A stretch of 64,000 nt of DNA from JBMNGH01 sp050949725 (GCA_050949725.1 JBMNGH010000001.1:248001-312000); one strand, 5' to 3'; shown: positions 8,139 through 17,827, numbered from the stretch's first letter. Notes: a model not told the origin generated them from the letters alone. A program made the numbers and translations.

Positions 8139-8952
8139 TTTGCTGATTACTCCTTCCGGTTATGTTGAAACTGTTTCCATTAATAAAAAAATTAACAGCT
8201 TCAGCTACTTTATTAACACTAACTTTAGTATTTTTGCACGGACCTTCGGGCCTTATGTTTAATACACCGATTACAGGAATCGAGTTGATATCAAGTATGC
8301 CATCTGTCAAATCTCTTTCACACGCAATTGCAACTATTGCTCGTGGCTTATGATCTGCCACCATTTTTCTGGCAAGGGTTCCCCCTGTTACTACCGCAAG
8401 GTTTACACCTTTATTTTGGCTTAGCTCCCAAAGGTCGTTGATGTCACAGCGCCCGCAATGTCTGCAATTTGAAACATCGGCAGTTATTTTAAAGTTGCAA
8501 TCCCATCTTTGCAGACAATGAGGGGCTAGAATCAATACCTTGCTAGGTGGGATATTCATGGTCCTTGTTTGAACAAGTTTGTTATTCACTTCTATAAAAG
8601 AACTTTTTATCAAATCTTTTGGGATGTGCAGTATCCCGCCGAGCAGTATTGCCAGCGGAAAAAGTAAGCGTATTGATCGGTTCATTAAATCTTGAAATCC
8701 GAAAAAACTTTTAGCCTGTAGAAGTGTCATAACAACTGCTGCAAGGCCTATACTCATGATTATGAGAAACAAGCTCATAGACATCACAATGAATAGTAAT
8801 ACGTATCTATACCAATTTCCCATTTTATTATAATAAATAAAAACACCTGCAAATATCATAACCAAAATCAATATAGCGCTTGCTGCAAGTAACCCAATGA
8901 AAATTCGCTTTTTTATTTTAGTCGGTTGTTCAACGCTGTAAGGCATCAGCAA
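8110..8952 (-). CDS. DUF116 family membrane protein
   Basis: 280 residues. Three hydrophobic segments lie in the N-terminal half (about 18-40, 48-75, 90-105). The soluble C-terminal part carries the DUF116 signature: APHCLQRWDC, then NCRHCGRCDI, then VTGGTLARKM and ACERDL. The clustered cysteines could bind a metal or an Fe-S cluster, but this is not shown. TTG at 8952 is six bases after AAGGAG; the ATG two codons later is the alternative. It overlaps fmt by 23 bp and rsmB by 29 bp. Function unknown, though the position between fmt and rsmB recurs in Clostridia. Confidence 0.88.
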   Translation of the reverse strand: MLMPYSVEQPTKIKKRIFIGLLAASAILILVMIFAGVFIYYNKMGNWYRYVLLFIVMSMSLFLIIMSIGLAAVVMTLLQAKSFFGFQDLMNRSIRLLFPLAILLGGILHIPKDLIKSSFIEVNNKLVQTRTMNIPPSKVLILAPHCLQRWDCNFKITADVSNCRHCGRCDINDLWELSQNKGVNLAVVTGGTLARKMVADHKPRAIVAIACERDLTDGILDINSIPVIGVLNIRPEGPCKNTKVSVNKVAEAVNFFINGNSFNITGRSNQQIGKPSRTGA

Positions 8953-9880
8953 AAAGTTCTCCTTTATTTATATTATGACCGGCTAAATAATCTAAGGCCT
9001 TCGTCCGTTTTTTACCTGATGCCTGAAGCTCTTCCACGAGCAGCACGCCATCACCGGTAGTTACTAAAAAACCGAGACCTTTTACAACTCCCGCAAAACT
9101 GCCGGGAGGGTATTCGTTTACTACGCCTTCATGCTTTTGCGCCCTCAAAATCTTAATATCTCTGCCGTGTCTCAATGTGTAAGCAGCAGGCCAGGGGTAT
9201 AGACCGCGTATGAGATTGTAAATGCTTTCAGTGGTATTTCCCCAATTTATCAACCCATCGGCTTTTTTTAGTAAAGGTGCGTAGCTAGAGCCCAAGTCTG
9301 CCTGTGGTCGCCTTATAATCTTATCCGAATGTATAAGTTCAATCGTTTTGATAAGCAGATCCGCCCCAACATATGAGAGCTCTCTAGATAAATCTTCAGA
9401 TGTCCAAGACTGATCAATCGTTACTCGTTTTTGGAGAAATATATCTCCTGTGTCAAGACCCTCGTCCATCCACATTGTCGTAACACCGGTTTGCTTTTCT
9501 CCTTTAATTATTGCCCATTGAATGGGAGCAGCCCCTCTATACTTGGGGAGAAGCGAAGCATGAACATTTATGCATCCGATTGACGGTATTCTGAGAATAT
9601 TACTGGGCAAAATTTGACCGTAAGCCACGACTACTATTAAGTCGGGTTTTATCATAGATAATGTTTTTAATAATCTTTCATCCCTAATCCTTTCAGGCTG
9701 GAGCAACTTGAGATCATATTTTTCGGCAAATTTTTTAATCGGCGGCGGTTTGAGAATTCTCTTCCTGCCGGCAGATCTATCCGGCTGGGTCACAACAGCA
9801 GCTACGTTATGACCTTTTTTTAACAATGCTTCCAGTGAAGGCACTGCAAAATCAGGCGTTCCCATAAAAACAAGATTCAT
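8930..9880 (-). CDS. fmt: Methionyl-tRNA formyltransferase
   Basis: 316 residues from the ATG at 9880 (MNLVFMGTPDFAVPSL), the family-typical start. An upstream ATG at 9898 lies inside the end of def and would consume the SD (GGAGAGG). The catalytic Asn/His/Asp set is in NVHASLLPKYRGAAPIQ and GLDTGD. It formylates Met-tRNA(fMet); the product of the upstream gene, peptide deformylase, later removes the formyl group. Four bases separate it from def. Confidence 0.96.
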   Translation of the reverse strand: MNLVFMGTPDFAVPSLEALLKKGHNVAAVVTQPDRSAGRKRILKPPPIKKFAEKYDLKLLQPERIRDERLLKTLSMIKPDLIVVVAYGQILPSNILRIPSIGCINVHASLLPKYRGAAPIQWAIIKGEKQTGVTTMWMDEGLDTGDIFLQKRVTIDQSWTSEDLSRELSYVGADLLIKTIELIHSDKIIRRPQADLGSSYAPLLKKADGLINWGNTTESIYNLIRGLYPWPAAYTLRHGRDIKILRAQKHEGVVNEYPPGSFAGVVKGLGFLVTTGDGVLLVEELQASGKKRTKALDYLAGHNINKGELFADALQR

Positions 9881-9884
9881 TGTT

Positions 9885-10349
9885 TTAGTCCTCTCCATTT
9901 GGTTTGATGAATTTGCTTACCTTATCGATAAACAAGACCCCATCCAAATGATCTATTTCGTGGCACATAGCTCGCGCCAAAAGCCCTTCACCTTCAATTT
10001 GGATTTGTTTTCCATTTCTGTCCTGAGCCTTGACTTTGACTCTGTGGGGCCGTGTAACTTCTCCCATAACGCCTGGAATGCTCAAGCATGCCTCTACGGC
10101 TGTGTTTTCGCCCTCACTGTCAATTATCTCAGGATTTATGAGCTCAATTAAACCCTCTCCAACATCAATTACGACTACTCGCCGAAGCACTCCGACTTGC
10201 GGTGCGGCAAGCCCAACACCTTCAGCTTCTCTCATCGTTTGCTCCATATCTGATAAAAGGGTTAACAACCTATTATCAAAGACAGAAACCGTTTTTGATT
10301 TTTTCCTCAGAACCTCGTCACCATATTCTCTAATCGTCCGTGTTGCCAT
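9885..10349 (-). CDS. def: Peptide deformylase
   Basis: 154 residues; removes the N-formyl group from nascent proteins. Motif 1 GVGLAAPQVG (44-53), motif 2 EACLS with metal ligand Cys-88, and motif 3 HEIDH with ligands His-130 and His-134 and catalytic Glu-131 are all intact. ATG with AGGAGG six bases upstream. Confidence 0.97.
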   Translation of the reverse strand: MATRTIREYGDEVLRKKSKTVSVFDNRLLTLLSDMEQTMREAEGVGLAAPQVGVLRRVVVIDVGEGLIELINPEIIDSEGENTAVEACLSIPGVMGEVTRPHRVKVKAQDRNGKQIQIEGEGLLARAMCHEIDHLDGVLFIDKVSKFIKPNGED

Positions 10350-10386
10350 GATAATCCTCCTCGCTGGGATAAACGCTTTAGCTCCG

Positions 10387-12582
10387 TTAAAGTAAATCCT
10401 GTGGATCCCTGTTCCATGATACTTTGATTTTTGGGCTACATTTGTAAGATTTTAAAAGTTTAGCTGCCCGTGAAAGGGCTTCTGAGCCGCTACTTTTTTG
10501 GATTATACAGTACCTGTAATTGTCTTTTATTCTTGGCCGGGGAGCAGGTACCGGGCCATAAATTTCAGTCGGGTCTACAAGTTTCCGCTTTAAATAATCT
10601 TTGATTCGCACTGCTTCAACAAAAACCCGATCGCGATCTTCGCCTATGACAATTATGCTTAACAAAAAACAAAACGGGGGGAAAAATGATTTTTTTCTGT
10701 TTTTTAATTCTGTCCTATAAAACTGTGTAAAATTAGATTCACACGCAGCTCTTATTGCAAGGGCTTCAGGACAATAAGTCTGGATATACACCCTTCCTGG
10801 AAAATGGCCTCTGCCTGCTCTTCCTGCCACCTGTGTGATCATCTGAAATGTCCGCTCTGAAGCCCGGAAATCAGGCATATTCAGGGATGTGTCAGCATTA
10901 ATGATCCCCACAAGAGAAACATGCGGAAAGTCGAGGCCTTTTGCCACAACTTGAGTGCCAATCAATATTTGTGCCTTACCTCTTTTAAAAGCTGATATGA
11001 TTTTCTCAATTGAACCTTTCCTTGATATGGAATCGGAATCCATTCGAAGGGTTTTAGCTCCCGGAAAAATATTCCTTATTTCTTGCTCGACCTTTTCTGT
11101 CCCTGCACCAAAATATTTTATATTTCTTCCGCCGCACTCAGGACATAAATCCGGGGCATCAGTCTCGTACCCGCAGTAATGACATCTGCTGGTTTTATCT
11201 TCAAAATGATATGTAAGCGATATATCGCAATATTTACACTTTAACACAAACCCACAGTCCCTGCAAATCACAAAAGTCGAGTATCCCCTTCTATTAATAA
11301 ATAAAATTACTTGCTGACCCTTTTGTAGTATATCCTGCATTTGGTCAAACAATTTCTTACTAAAAACAGTGCTGCGATCAGCCTTTCTTTCCTGCTTCAT
11401 ATCTATTATCTCCAGCTTAGGGAGTAATCTGCCCGTAACCCTTCTAGTTAATTTAACAACATTGAATTCCCCGCGGGCCGCACGGTAAAATGCTTCGACA
11501 GAAGGTGTGGCACTCCCAAAAAGCAACAGTGCTCTGTTTAGTTCAGCTCTCATTTCCGCAACCTTTCGAGCATCATAAAAGGGATACTCCCCCTGTTTAT
11601 ATGAAGGATCATGTTCCTCATCTACCACTATGAGACCCAGCTTATTTATCGGCACGAAGATAGCTGAGCGCGCACCTACTACAATATCTACATCGCCGTT
11701 ATAAATTCTATGCCATTCATCAAACCTTTCTCCAGCCGATAATTTGCTGTGAATAACAGCAACCCTTTCGGAAAACCTCTCCTTCAAGGTTGCTAGCATT
11801 TGCGGTGTGAGTGAAATCTCAGGAACAAGCAAGAGTACCTTTTTGCCGTTATTGATTACTTCCTGGATCACCCTTATGTAAACCTCTGTTTTTCCACTGC
11901 CCGTAACACCGTAGAGCAAAACCGTTTTTCTTTCACCGTAATAGTTTTTTATTATTTGATTTACTGCAACTTTTTGTTCATCAGTCAATAGATTCGGATT
12001 CTTAATTCTATTTTCCTTGTATACTAAAGGGGTTCTAGGCACATTTTTATTCTGTTTACATATAAAACCCTTTTTTCCCAGAGCCCGGAGGGCCGACCTC
12101 ACTGCAGTTATCTTCATATCCGCCCTTCGAGACAATTCAGCAGCCGATATCGGTCCATAAACATTTATCATTTCATATATTTTCTTTTGGGCGAATGCCC
12201 TATCAGAAAATATAATATCATATGTTGCAGTTGTGTATAATGTTTCAGTTTTTAAGCCCGCCTTAGGGGGAAATACCATTTTCAAAAAATCTATGCTTGA
12301 CACACCGTAATATTCAGCAAGTTTCTCAGAAATTATAATCGATTCTTTTGGCAGTGTATACCCCAATTTTCCGATGATATTTCTGAGCTTGTAATCCCCA
12401 TCAACTTGTCCAGAATCAAATATTCGAACTATAACACCATGTACCTTTGTCCTACTAAAAGGAACAACCACCATATCACCAACAGAAATTTCCGAAATCA
12501 ACTCATCGGGAATCATGTATGTATATTGTTTCTTAATATCCGGATGTTTAACATCTATTACTACTTCAGCACAATAACTCAA
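10387..12582 (-). CDS. priA: Primosomal protein N' (replication restart helicase PriA)
   Basis: 731 residues. The N-terminal 3'-DNA-binding and winged-helix regions are followed by a superfamily 2 helicase core: Walker A GVTGSGKTEVY, DEEH box in VVDEEHDPSYKQ, and SATPS. Eight zinc-binding cysteines sit between the helicase lobes (CRDCG, CKYC, CHYCG, CPECGG). PriA reloads the replisome at stalled forks. Start is TTG behind AGGGAGAGGG. A weak terminator lies between coaBC and this gene, so it may be partly uncoupled. Confidence 0.97.
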   Translation of the reverse strand: MSYCAEVVIDVKHPDIKKQYTYMIPDELISEISVGDMVVVPFSRTKVHGVIVRIFDSGQVDGDYKLRNIIGKLGYTLPKESIIISEKLAEYYGVSSIDFLKMVFPPKAGLKTETLYTTATYDIIFSDRAFAQKKIYEMINVYGPISAAELSRRADMKITAVRSALRALGKKGFICKQNKNVPRTPLVYKENRIKNPNLLTDEQKVAVNQIIKNYYGERKTVLLYGVTGSGKTEVYIRVIQEVINNGKKVLLLVPEISLTPQMLATLKERFSERVAVIHSKLSAGERFDEWHRIYNGDVDIVVGARSAIFVPINKLGLIVVDEEHDPSYKQGEYPFYDARKVAEMRAELNRALLLFGSATPSVEAFYRAARGEFNVVKLTRRVTGRLLPKLEIIDMKQERKADRSTVFSKKLFDQMQDILQKGQQVILFINRRGYSTFVICRDCGFVLKCKYCDISLTYHFEDKTSRCHYCGYETDAPDLCPECGGRNIKYFGAGTEKVEQEIRNIFPGAKTLRMDSDSISRKGSIEKIISAFKRGKAQILIGTQVVAKGLDFPHVSLVGIINADTSLNMPDFRASERTFQMITQVAGRAGRGHFPGRVYIQTYCPEALAIRAACESNFTQFYRTELKNRKKSFFPPFCFLLSIIVIGEDRDRVFVEAVRIKDYLKRKLVDPTEIYGPVPAPRPRIKDNYRYCIIQKSSGSEALSRAAKLLKSYKCSPKIKVSWNRDPQDLL

Positions 12583-12599
12583 AAAAACCCTCTCCCTAA

Positions 12600-12629
12600 A
12601 AAAACAAAAAGCCCAAAAATGCGGCTTTA
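12600..12629 (-). terminator. Possible Rho-independent terminator between coaBC and priA
   Basis: On the minus strand AAAGCC ... GGCTTTTTG followed by a run of seven T, overlapping the coaBC stop codon. The stem is only six pairs with a long loop, so read-through into priA is likely. Confidence 0.5.
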
Positions 12630-13823
12630 CCGTATATATGACAAAACCCTGTCAAGTATTATGTCTGCCACATCATATTTTGACATGAGCGGCAGCTCTT
12701 CAATGCTCCCATCTTTATAAATAATTTTTACAACATTTGTATCAGAGCCAAATCCTGACCCTTTTTGTGTTATATCATTCGCTACAATAAAATCGAGGTT
12801 TTTATGTTTCAATTTGTCTTTGGCATGTTTTATCAATTCATTAGTTTCTGCAGCAAAGCCAACTAATACTTGTTGTTTTTTTCTCTTTCCTAATTCGTAA
12901 AGTATATCCGGGGTTTTTTCAAACTCTAAAACCAGTCTATCCTTATCAGTCGTCTTTTTAATCTTTTCTGAAAAAACTTTTTGGGGTTTAAAATCCCCTA
13001 CCGCGGCGGCTTTTATTACAATATCTACGCCTTTAAAGTTGTCTAATACACATCTTAACATCTCTTCTGCTGTCTGGACATTGATAAATTTATTTAAACA
13101 AAAGGGGGGTTGGAGATAAGAAGAACCTGAAATAAGGGTTACCTCTGCACCCCGTATTACAGCCCTTTCCGCCAGCGCAAACCCCATTTTCCCCGTTGAA
13201 AGGTTTGTGATAAATCTCACCGGATCTATATGCTCTCTCGTTGGTCCGGCAGTTACCAGCACTTTTTTTCCCTTCAGATCATTTGACGATAAAGTTCTTT
13301 GTATTTCAGTAAGGATAAGGCCATGCTCAGGAAACCTCCCCTTTCCCGATTCGCCGCAAGCTAGATACCCAGTTCCAGGTTCAATTACATTAAATCCGAG
13401 ACTGTTGAGATATTTTATATTCCTTTGTGTAACCATATTTTCATACATATGAGCATTCATAGCCGGGACTATAACAACCTTTGCTTTTGTTGCCAGAATT
13501 GTTGTAGTAAGCATATCATCTGCAAGACCCGCAGAAATCCTCGCAATAATGTGTGCAGTAGCAGGCGCCACAACAAATAAATCTGCCTTTCTTGCAAGAG
13601 ATACGTGCTCCACATCCCATGAATAGGGTGGCTGAAACATGTCAGTAATCACAGGGTTTTGTGATACAACCTGAAATGTGAGGGGGGCGACAAATTTGCA
13701 TGCTTCTTTAGTCATTATAACCTGCACCTGAGCCCCTCTTTTTTTCAAAAGCCTTACAAGCTCTACGGCTTTATAAGCAGCTATACTCCCTGTAACGCCG
13801 ACAACTATAAACTTATCCTTCAT
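12627..13823 (-). CDS. coaBC: Bifunctional phosphopantothenoylcysteine decarboxylase / phosphopantothenate-cysteine ligase
   Basis: 398 residues. The CoaC flavoprotein half (1 to about 190) has GSIAAYKA, the FMN-site histidine region HVSLARKAD, PAMNAHMYEN and ACGESGKGRFPE with the catalytic cysteine. The CoaB half has TAGPTREHIDPVRFITN and the KIKK loop. Together they make 4'-phosphopantetheine for coenzyme A. ATG at 13823 (MKDKFIVVG) has GAGGTG seven bases upstream; a longer frame would begin over the rpoZ stop codon. Confidence 0.96.
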   Translation of the reverse strand: MKDKFIVVGVTGSIAAYKAVELVRLLKKRGAQVQVIMTKEACKFVAPLTFQVVSQNPVITDMFQPPYSWDVEHVSLARKADLFVVAPATAHIIARISAGLADDMLTTTILATKAKVVIVPAMNAHMYENMVTQRNIKYLNSLGFNVIEPGTGYLACGESGKGRFPEHGLILTEIQRTLSSNDLKGKKVLVTAGPTREHIDPVRFITNLSTGKMGFALAERAVIRGAEVTLISGSSYLQPPFCLNKFINVQTAEEMLRCVLDNFKGVDIVIKAAAVGDFKPQKVFSEKIKKTTDKDRLVLEFEKTPDILYELGKRKKQQVLVGFAAETNELIKHAKDKLKHKNLDFIVANDITQKGSGFGSDTNVVKIIYKDGSIEELPLMSKYDVADIILDRVLSYIR

Positions 13824-13837
13824 TATGGAACACCTCA

Positions 13838-14044
13838 TCACTTGATACCTGTTTTCGGCATCTCAATCCCAATCTTTTGTGCATCTAGTTCAAATAGTGC
13901 GATGGAAACCGGTTTAGATGTATTTTCCTCTACCAATTTCTTTTTTCCATCCACAAGCTGACGAGCCCTCTTGGCCGCAGCGACGGCTATAGCATACTTG
14001 CTGTCATATTTGGCAAGTAAGGAATCTATAGAAGGGTACATCAT
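13838..14044 (-). CDS. rpoZ: RNA polymerase omega subunit
   Basis: 68 residues from the ATG at 14044, behind AGGGGG with eight-base spacing; a frame from 14101 would lie within gmk. The core MMYPSIDSLL ... YAIAVAAAKRARQL is the omega signature. Omega aids assembly of core RNA polymerase. The start overlaps the gmk stop codon (ATGA), indicating coupling. Confidence 0.94.
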   Translation of the reverse strand: MMYPSIDSLLAKYDSKYAIAVAAAKRARQLVDGKKKLVEENTSKPVSIALFELDAQKIGIEMPKTGIK

Positions 14045-14694
14045 AATAATTTCCCCCTTTCCACTTTGCGGATTAATTCTAAATTTCTGTTTGCCCTGCA
14101 TCTTTCTGCAATAATTATTGATTTCAGTTGCGCAACCGCTTTTTCTAATTCATCATTTAATACAATATAATCATAGCTAGAAGCTAATTTAAGTTCCTGG
14201 CTGGCATATTTCATTCGCTCTCTGATAGATTCAATCGTCTCGCTGCCTCTTTTAATTATTCGATTTTTAAGTTCTTTTATGCTCGGAGGGAAAATAAAAA
14301 TATAGACGCCGTCAGGGCAACATCTCTTAATTTTAGAAGCCCCTTGCACATCGATCTCCAGTATAACATCTTTGCCTGCATTTAGCTGTCCTTCAACAAA
14401 GTCTTTAGGTGTACCGTAATAATTATTGTAAACCTTTGCCCATTCCAAAAACTCATCTCGCTCAATCTTTCGTTCAAACTCAGAACGTTCTAAGAAAAAA
14501 TAGCTTACACCATCAACTTCGCCTTGGCGAGGAGCTCTAGTAGTTGCAGATATCGACACAGACAAATTGTCAATCTTCTGCATCAGCAAACCGCAAATCG
14601 TACCTTTGCCGGCGCCTGAAGGACCTGACACCACAAAAAGAATACCTTTTTCTTGTGTTTTGGCAACATTATCAGGCGTCTTCAATTTCGTCAC
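14041..14694 (-). CDS. gmk: Guanylate kinase
   Basis: 217 residues; phosphorylates GMP to GDP. P-loop GPSGAGKGT, GMP-binding TTRAPRQGEVDGVSYFF and the FLEWAKVY lid region are intact. The GTG at 14694 has AAGGGA seven bases upstream and leaves a 23-bp overlap with remA; starts further upstream lie deeper in remA. This remA-gmk-rpoZ order is very conserved in Firmicutes. Confidence 0.96.
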   Translation of the reverse strand: MTKLKTPDNVAKTQEKGILFVVSGPSGAGKGTICGLLMQKIDNLSVSISATTRAPRQGEVDGVSYFFLERSEFERKIERDEFLEWAKVYNNYYGTPKDFVEGQLNAGKDVILEIDVQGASKIKRCCPDGVYIFIFPPSIKELKNRIIKRGSETIESIRERMKYASQELKLASSYDYIVLNDELEKAVAQLKSIIIAERCRANRNLELIRKVERGKLL

Positions 14695-14950
14695 TTTCAA
14701 TTCCCTTTTCAGTACTGCCCAAACGATGTGCAACAGTTTCTGGTTGTACCGCAGATAAAATAATATGATCGCTATCAGTAATAATCACTGCCCTTGTCCT
14801 GCGGCCATAAGTGGCATCAACGAGCATGCCTCTGTCTCTTGCTTCTTGTATAATACGTTTAATTGGAGCGGACTCGGGACTGACGATTGCTATGATACGG
14901 TTTGCTGACACAATATTACCAAATCCAATGTTGACAAGTTTGATTTCCAC
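14672..14950 (-). CDS. remA: Extracellular matrix regulator RemA (DUF370)
   Basis: 92 residues, almost superimposable on Bacillus RemA: NIGFGNIVSANRIIAIVSPE, DRGMLVDATYGRRTRAV and SDHIILSAVQPETVAHRL. RemA is an oligomeric DNA-binding activator of biofilm matrix and osmoprotection genes in Bacillus; targets here are unknown. The GTG at 14950 has GGGAGG seven bases upstream; a longer frame to 15007 would lie inside yicC. Confidence 0.95.
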   Translation of the reverse strand: MEIKLVNIGFGNIVSANRIIAIVSPESAPIKRIIQEARDRGMLVDATYGRRTRAVIITDSDHIILSAVQPETVAHRLGSTEKGIESDEIEDA

Positions 14951-14969
14951 ATAAATACCTCCCAAATTT

Positions 14970-15842
14970 CTACTCGATATTTTGAATTTGCTCCCTAATC
15001 TTTTCAAGCTCAGCTTTTATTTCAATTACTTCTCTCGTAATAGTATACTGAGAAGATTTAGAGCCTATTGTATTAGTTTCTCGAAACATTTCTTGTACTA
15101 TAAAATCCATTTTTTTACCAATGGAATTTCTCTTTGTCTCCAGGTCTTTGAATTGACTTATATGACTTCTTAGTCTCACAATTTCTTCTGTTATGTCGCA
15201 CTTGTCAGCAAAAAATATCACTTCAGCCTCAAGTCTCTCCTCATCAACTCTTATATCTCCTGCAATATCCTGTATATGCTCAAGAAGCTTTTTTCTATAT
15301 TCGCCGACTAAGTTTCCTGCATTTTTTTCTATGATCACAATGCTTTTGCTAATGACGTCTAACCTTGATACGATATCTTCCCATAAGTTTGACCCTTCAG
15401 TTTTTTTCATGATCATCAGATTATTTACAGCTTCTGTAAGTGCAGGCTCCAAAGATAACCAAAGGTCTTCATCTTTCGGAAGGATCTCTTCTACAGTAAA
15501 TACATCAGGCATAATCGAAAGAAGGGGGAGTGAAACGGGGCCCTCAAAACCTATATCCCGTTTAATCTCTATCAATTTCTTATGATAGTTGTTTATAGCT
15601 GCTTTGTCAATTTTTATGTCCACAGGTAAATTATCACAACTCAAATTTACAAATACATCCACTCTTCCTCTTGAAATCTTTTCTTTTATGTAACTCTTAA
15701 TTCTTTCCTCTAGAAACAACCATGGTTTTGGTAACTTGACGTGAACATCCAAAAAACGGTGGTTTGATGATCTTATATCAACTGTCCATGATAAATCGCC
15801 TGATGTCTCTCCTCTGCCATACCCAGTCATGCTCTTAATCAT
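14970..15842 (-). CDS. yicC: YicC/YloC family endoribonuclease
   Basis: 290 residues. Starts with the family hallmark MIKSMTGYGRG; the C-terminal part ends ETNTIGSKSSQYTITREVIEIKAELEKIREQIQNIE, which is the DUF1732 region. YicC-type proteins are reported as endoribonucleases acting in RNA turnover. First gene of the long housekeeping run; a good sigma-A promoter lies 75 bp upstream. Confidence 0.92.
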   Translation of the reverse strand: MIKSMTGYGRGETSGDLSWTVDIRSSNHRFLDVHVKLPKPWLFLEERIKSYIKEKISRGRVDVFVNLSCDNLPVDIKIDKAAINNYHKKLIEIKRDIGFEGPVSLPLLSIMPDVFTVEEILPKDEDLWLSLEPALTEAVNNLMIMKKTEGSNLWEDIVSRLDVISKSIVIIEKNAGNLVGEYRKKLLEHIQDIAGDIRVDEERLEAEVIFFADKCDITEEIVRLRSHISQFKDLETKRNSIGKKMDFIVQEMFRETNTIGSKSSQYTITREVIEIKAELEKIREQIQNIE

Positions 15843-15917
15843 AATAAATCCTTTCTAGTTTAATTATATTTAAGATACAACATATTACTCGCATATGCTC
15901 GTAAAATCATTAAGGTT

Positions 15918-15946
15918 ATTATAACATTTAATTTTTAATTAAACAA
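15918..15946 (-). promoter_or_regulatory. Probable sigma-A promoter of the yicC operon
   Basis: Minus strand: TTGTTT (15946-15941), 17-bp AT-rich spacer, TATAAT (15923-15918). It would drive the run from yicC leftwards. Consensus match only. Confidence 0.6.
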
Positions 15947-15989
15947 CACAATAAAATAATCCCTTATTGAGCATATTATAATAGTTTAT

Positions 15990-16019
15990 TTGAACTGAAA
16001 AAAATTGTTGTGATATACT
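15990..16019 (+). promoter_or_regulatory. Probable sigma-A promoter of rqcH
   Basis: TTGAAC (15990-15995), 18-bp spacer, TATACT (16014-16019), about 48 bp before the rqcH start and divergent from the yicC promoter. Confidence 0.55.
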
Positions 16020-16066
16020 AAATTAACAAGCACTTGTTTAAAATAAAACAAACGTTGGTGATCATC

Positions 16067-17827
16067 ATGCCATTTGACGGTATTGCATTATACGCTGCAA
16101 TTAATGAAATAAAAAGCCAAATTTTAGGCCACACCATTAATAAAATATATCAACCTAAAAATGATCAGTTAATTATTTCCTTTCGCCATGGAATTGAAGA
16201 AAAATTTCTTCTGGTTTCAGCAAATCCCAATAACTGCAGGATTCATCTGGCAGACAACTTGCCTGATAATCCTTCTACACCACCAATGTTCTGCATGCTT
16301 TTACGGAAAAACCTTTTAGGCGGTAAATTAACGAATGTTAATCAGCTTGGGCTCGAGCGTGTGGTCGAATTTACAGTTCAAAACAAAAATGAGTTCATGA
16401 AGCAGGTTGAATATAAATTACTCGTTGAAATAATGGGGAAACACAGCAATATCATCCTTGTTGACAATTCCACTAACCGAATAATCGATTGCATAAAAAG
16501 GATAACTTCAGATGTAAACAGGTACCGGCAAATTTTACCGAACAGGCAATATGTCTTCCCACCAATCGGAGAAAAGTGCAATTTTCTTTTGATTGACAAG
16601 AAGCATATCCTGTCATTGATTTTGCCGGCAATAAAAGCTAACACTCAAAAAAATATAAGCAGTTGGATTCTGGAAAACATTATGGGGTTAAGTGGCAGGA
16701 CAGCCAAGGAGATAGTTAAAAGGGCAGATGTAGAAGATGTACAAATAGGCTTTATTTCAAATGACAAATTATATAAGGTTATAGATGCTTTGGCTGACTT
16801 GAGGGAGCAAGTCAAGGCCAATTCATTTTTTCCAACAATCTACTATGAGCCTAAATCTCTAGAACCTGTTGATTTTTGGGTATTTCCAATGTCTTTGCGA
16901 GATGGGTATATCGCAAAAATATCAGACAGTGTGAACAAAGCAGTGGACCGTTATTATTTTTTAAAAGAGCAAGCAGATGCCCTCAAGTCACGTAATACCA
17001 GCCTTACTTTACAGATATCAAAGTTTATAGAAAAGAAATCTAAGAACATTTATCTTATCAAGACTAGGCTGAGCGAAACAGACGAAATGAATAAATATAA
17101 ACTTTGGGGAGAGATCCTTTCCGCATACCTGTATTTAATTAAGCCTGGAGTTAATAAGGTTAAACTTGCAAATTTTTATGAACCCGGTCATGATATAGAA
17201 ATCCCTTTGAACAAAAAAATGACACCTGCGCAAAATGCTCAACATTATTTTAATAAGTATAAAAAACTACAGTCTGCCAAAGCCATTATTAAGAAAAGAC
17301 TAAAAAAAATGCAGCAAGAAATGGAGTATTTAGAAAGTGTCCTAGTCAATGCGCAAAACTGCTCAACACTCGACGATATTATAGAAATTCAGCAGGAGTT
17401 AATAGAACAAGGATATTTAAAAAAGAAAAAAATAAAAACGCCAAAAAAAAATACCGCACAGCCGCTACAGTTTAAATCACATGATGGTTTTACTATTTAC
17501 GTCGGAAAGAATAATCGCCAAAATGATATCTTAACAAAAAGAGCAAAACCAGAAGATATTTGGCTTCATACAAAAAACTTACCAGGTTCACACGTTATAA
17601 TTGAATGTCATGGTAAAACAATAAGTGATTCGACTTTGGAAGAAGCCGGGTGCCTTGCAGCATATTTCAGCAAGGCAAGAGACGGAAATAAGGTGCCAGT
17701 TGATTATACTTTTGCGAAAAATGTACGCAAACCGGTCGGCGCCAAACCTGGGTTTGTAATATATGACAATTATAAAACAATATTTGTTAATCCCAAATGT
17801 TCTCAAACAGAAAATTTACCTTTTTAG
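16067..17827 (+). CDS. rqcH: Rqc2 homologue RqcH (NFACT family)
   Basis: 586 residues, NFACT-N, helix-hairpin-helix, coiled coil and C-terminal NFACT-R (DUF814) domains. MPFDGIALYAAINEI at the N-terminus and DIWLHTKNLPGSHVII near residue 490 are diagnostic. In Bacillus, RqcH binds stalled 50S subunits and adds C-terminal alanine tails that mark the nascent chain for degradation. The ATG at 16067 gives the family-typical MPFDG start; the SD is weak (GGTGAT). It is one of the few plus-strand genes and overlaps convergent pyrR by 12 bp. Confidence 0.95.
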   Translation: MPFDGIALYAAINEIKSQILGHTINKIYQPKNDQLIISFRHGIEEKFLLVSANPNNCRIHLADNLPDNPSTPPMFCMLLRKNLLGGKLTNVNQLGLERVVEFTVQNKNEFMKQVEYKLLVEIMGKHSNIILVDNSTNRIIDCIKRITSDVNRYRQILPNRQYVFPPIGEKCNFLLIDKKHILSLILPAIKANTQKNISSWILENIMGLSGRTAKEIVKRADVEDVQIGFISNDKLYKVIDALADLREQVKANSFFPTIYYEPKSLEPVDFWVFPMSLRDGYIAKISDSVNKAVDRYYFLKEQADALKSRNTSLTLQISKFIEKKSKNIYLIKTRLSETDEMNKYKLWGEILSAYLYLIKPGVNKVKLANFYEPGHDIEIPLNKKMTPAQNAQHYFNKYKKLQSAKAIIKKRLKKMQQEMEYLESVLVNAQNCSTLDDIIEIQQELIEQGYLKKKKIKTPKKNTAQPLQFKSHDGFTIYVGKNNRQNDILTKRAKPEDIWLHTKNLPGSHVIIECHGKTISDSTLEEAGCLAAYFSKARDGNKVPVDYTFAKNVRKPVGAKPGFVIYDNYKTIFVNPKCSQTENLPF

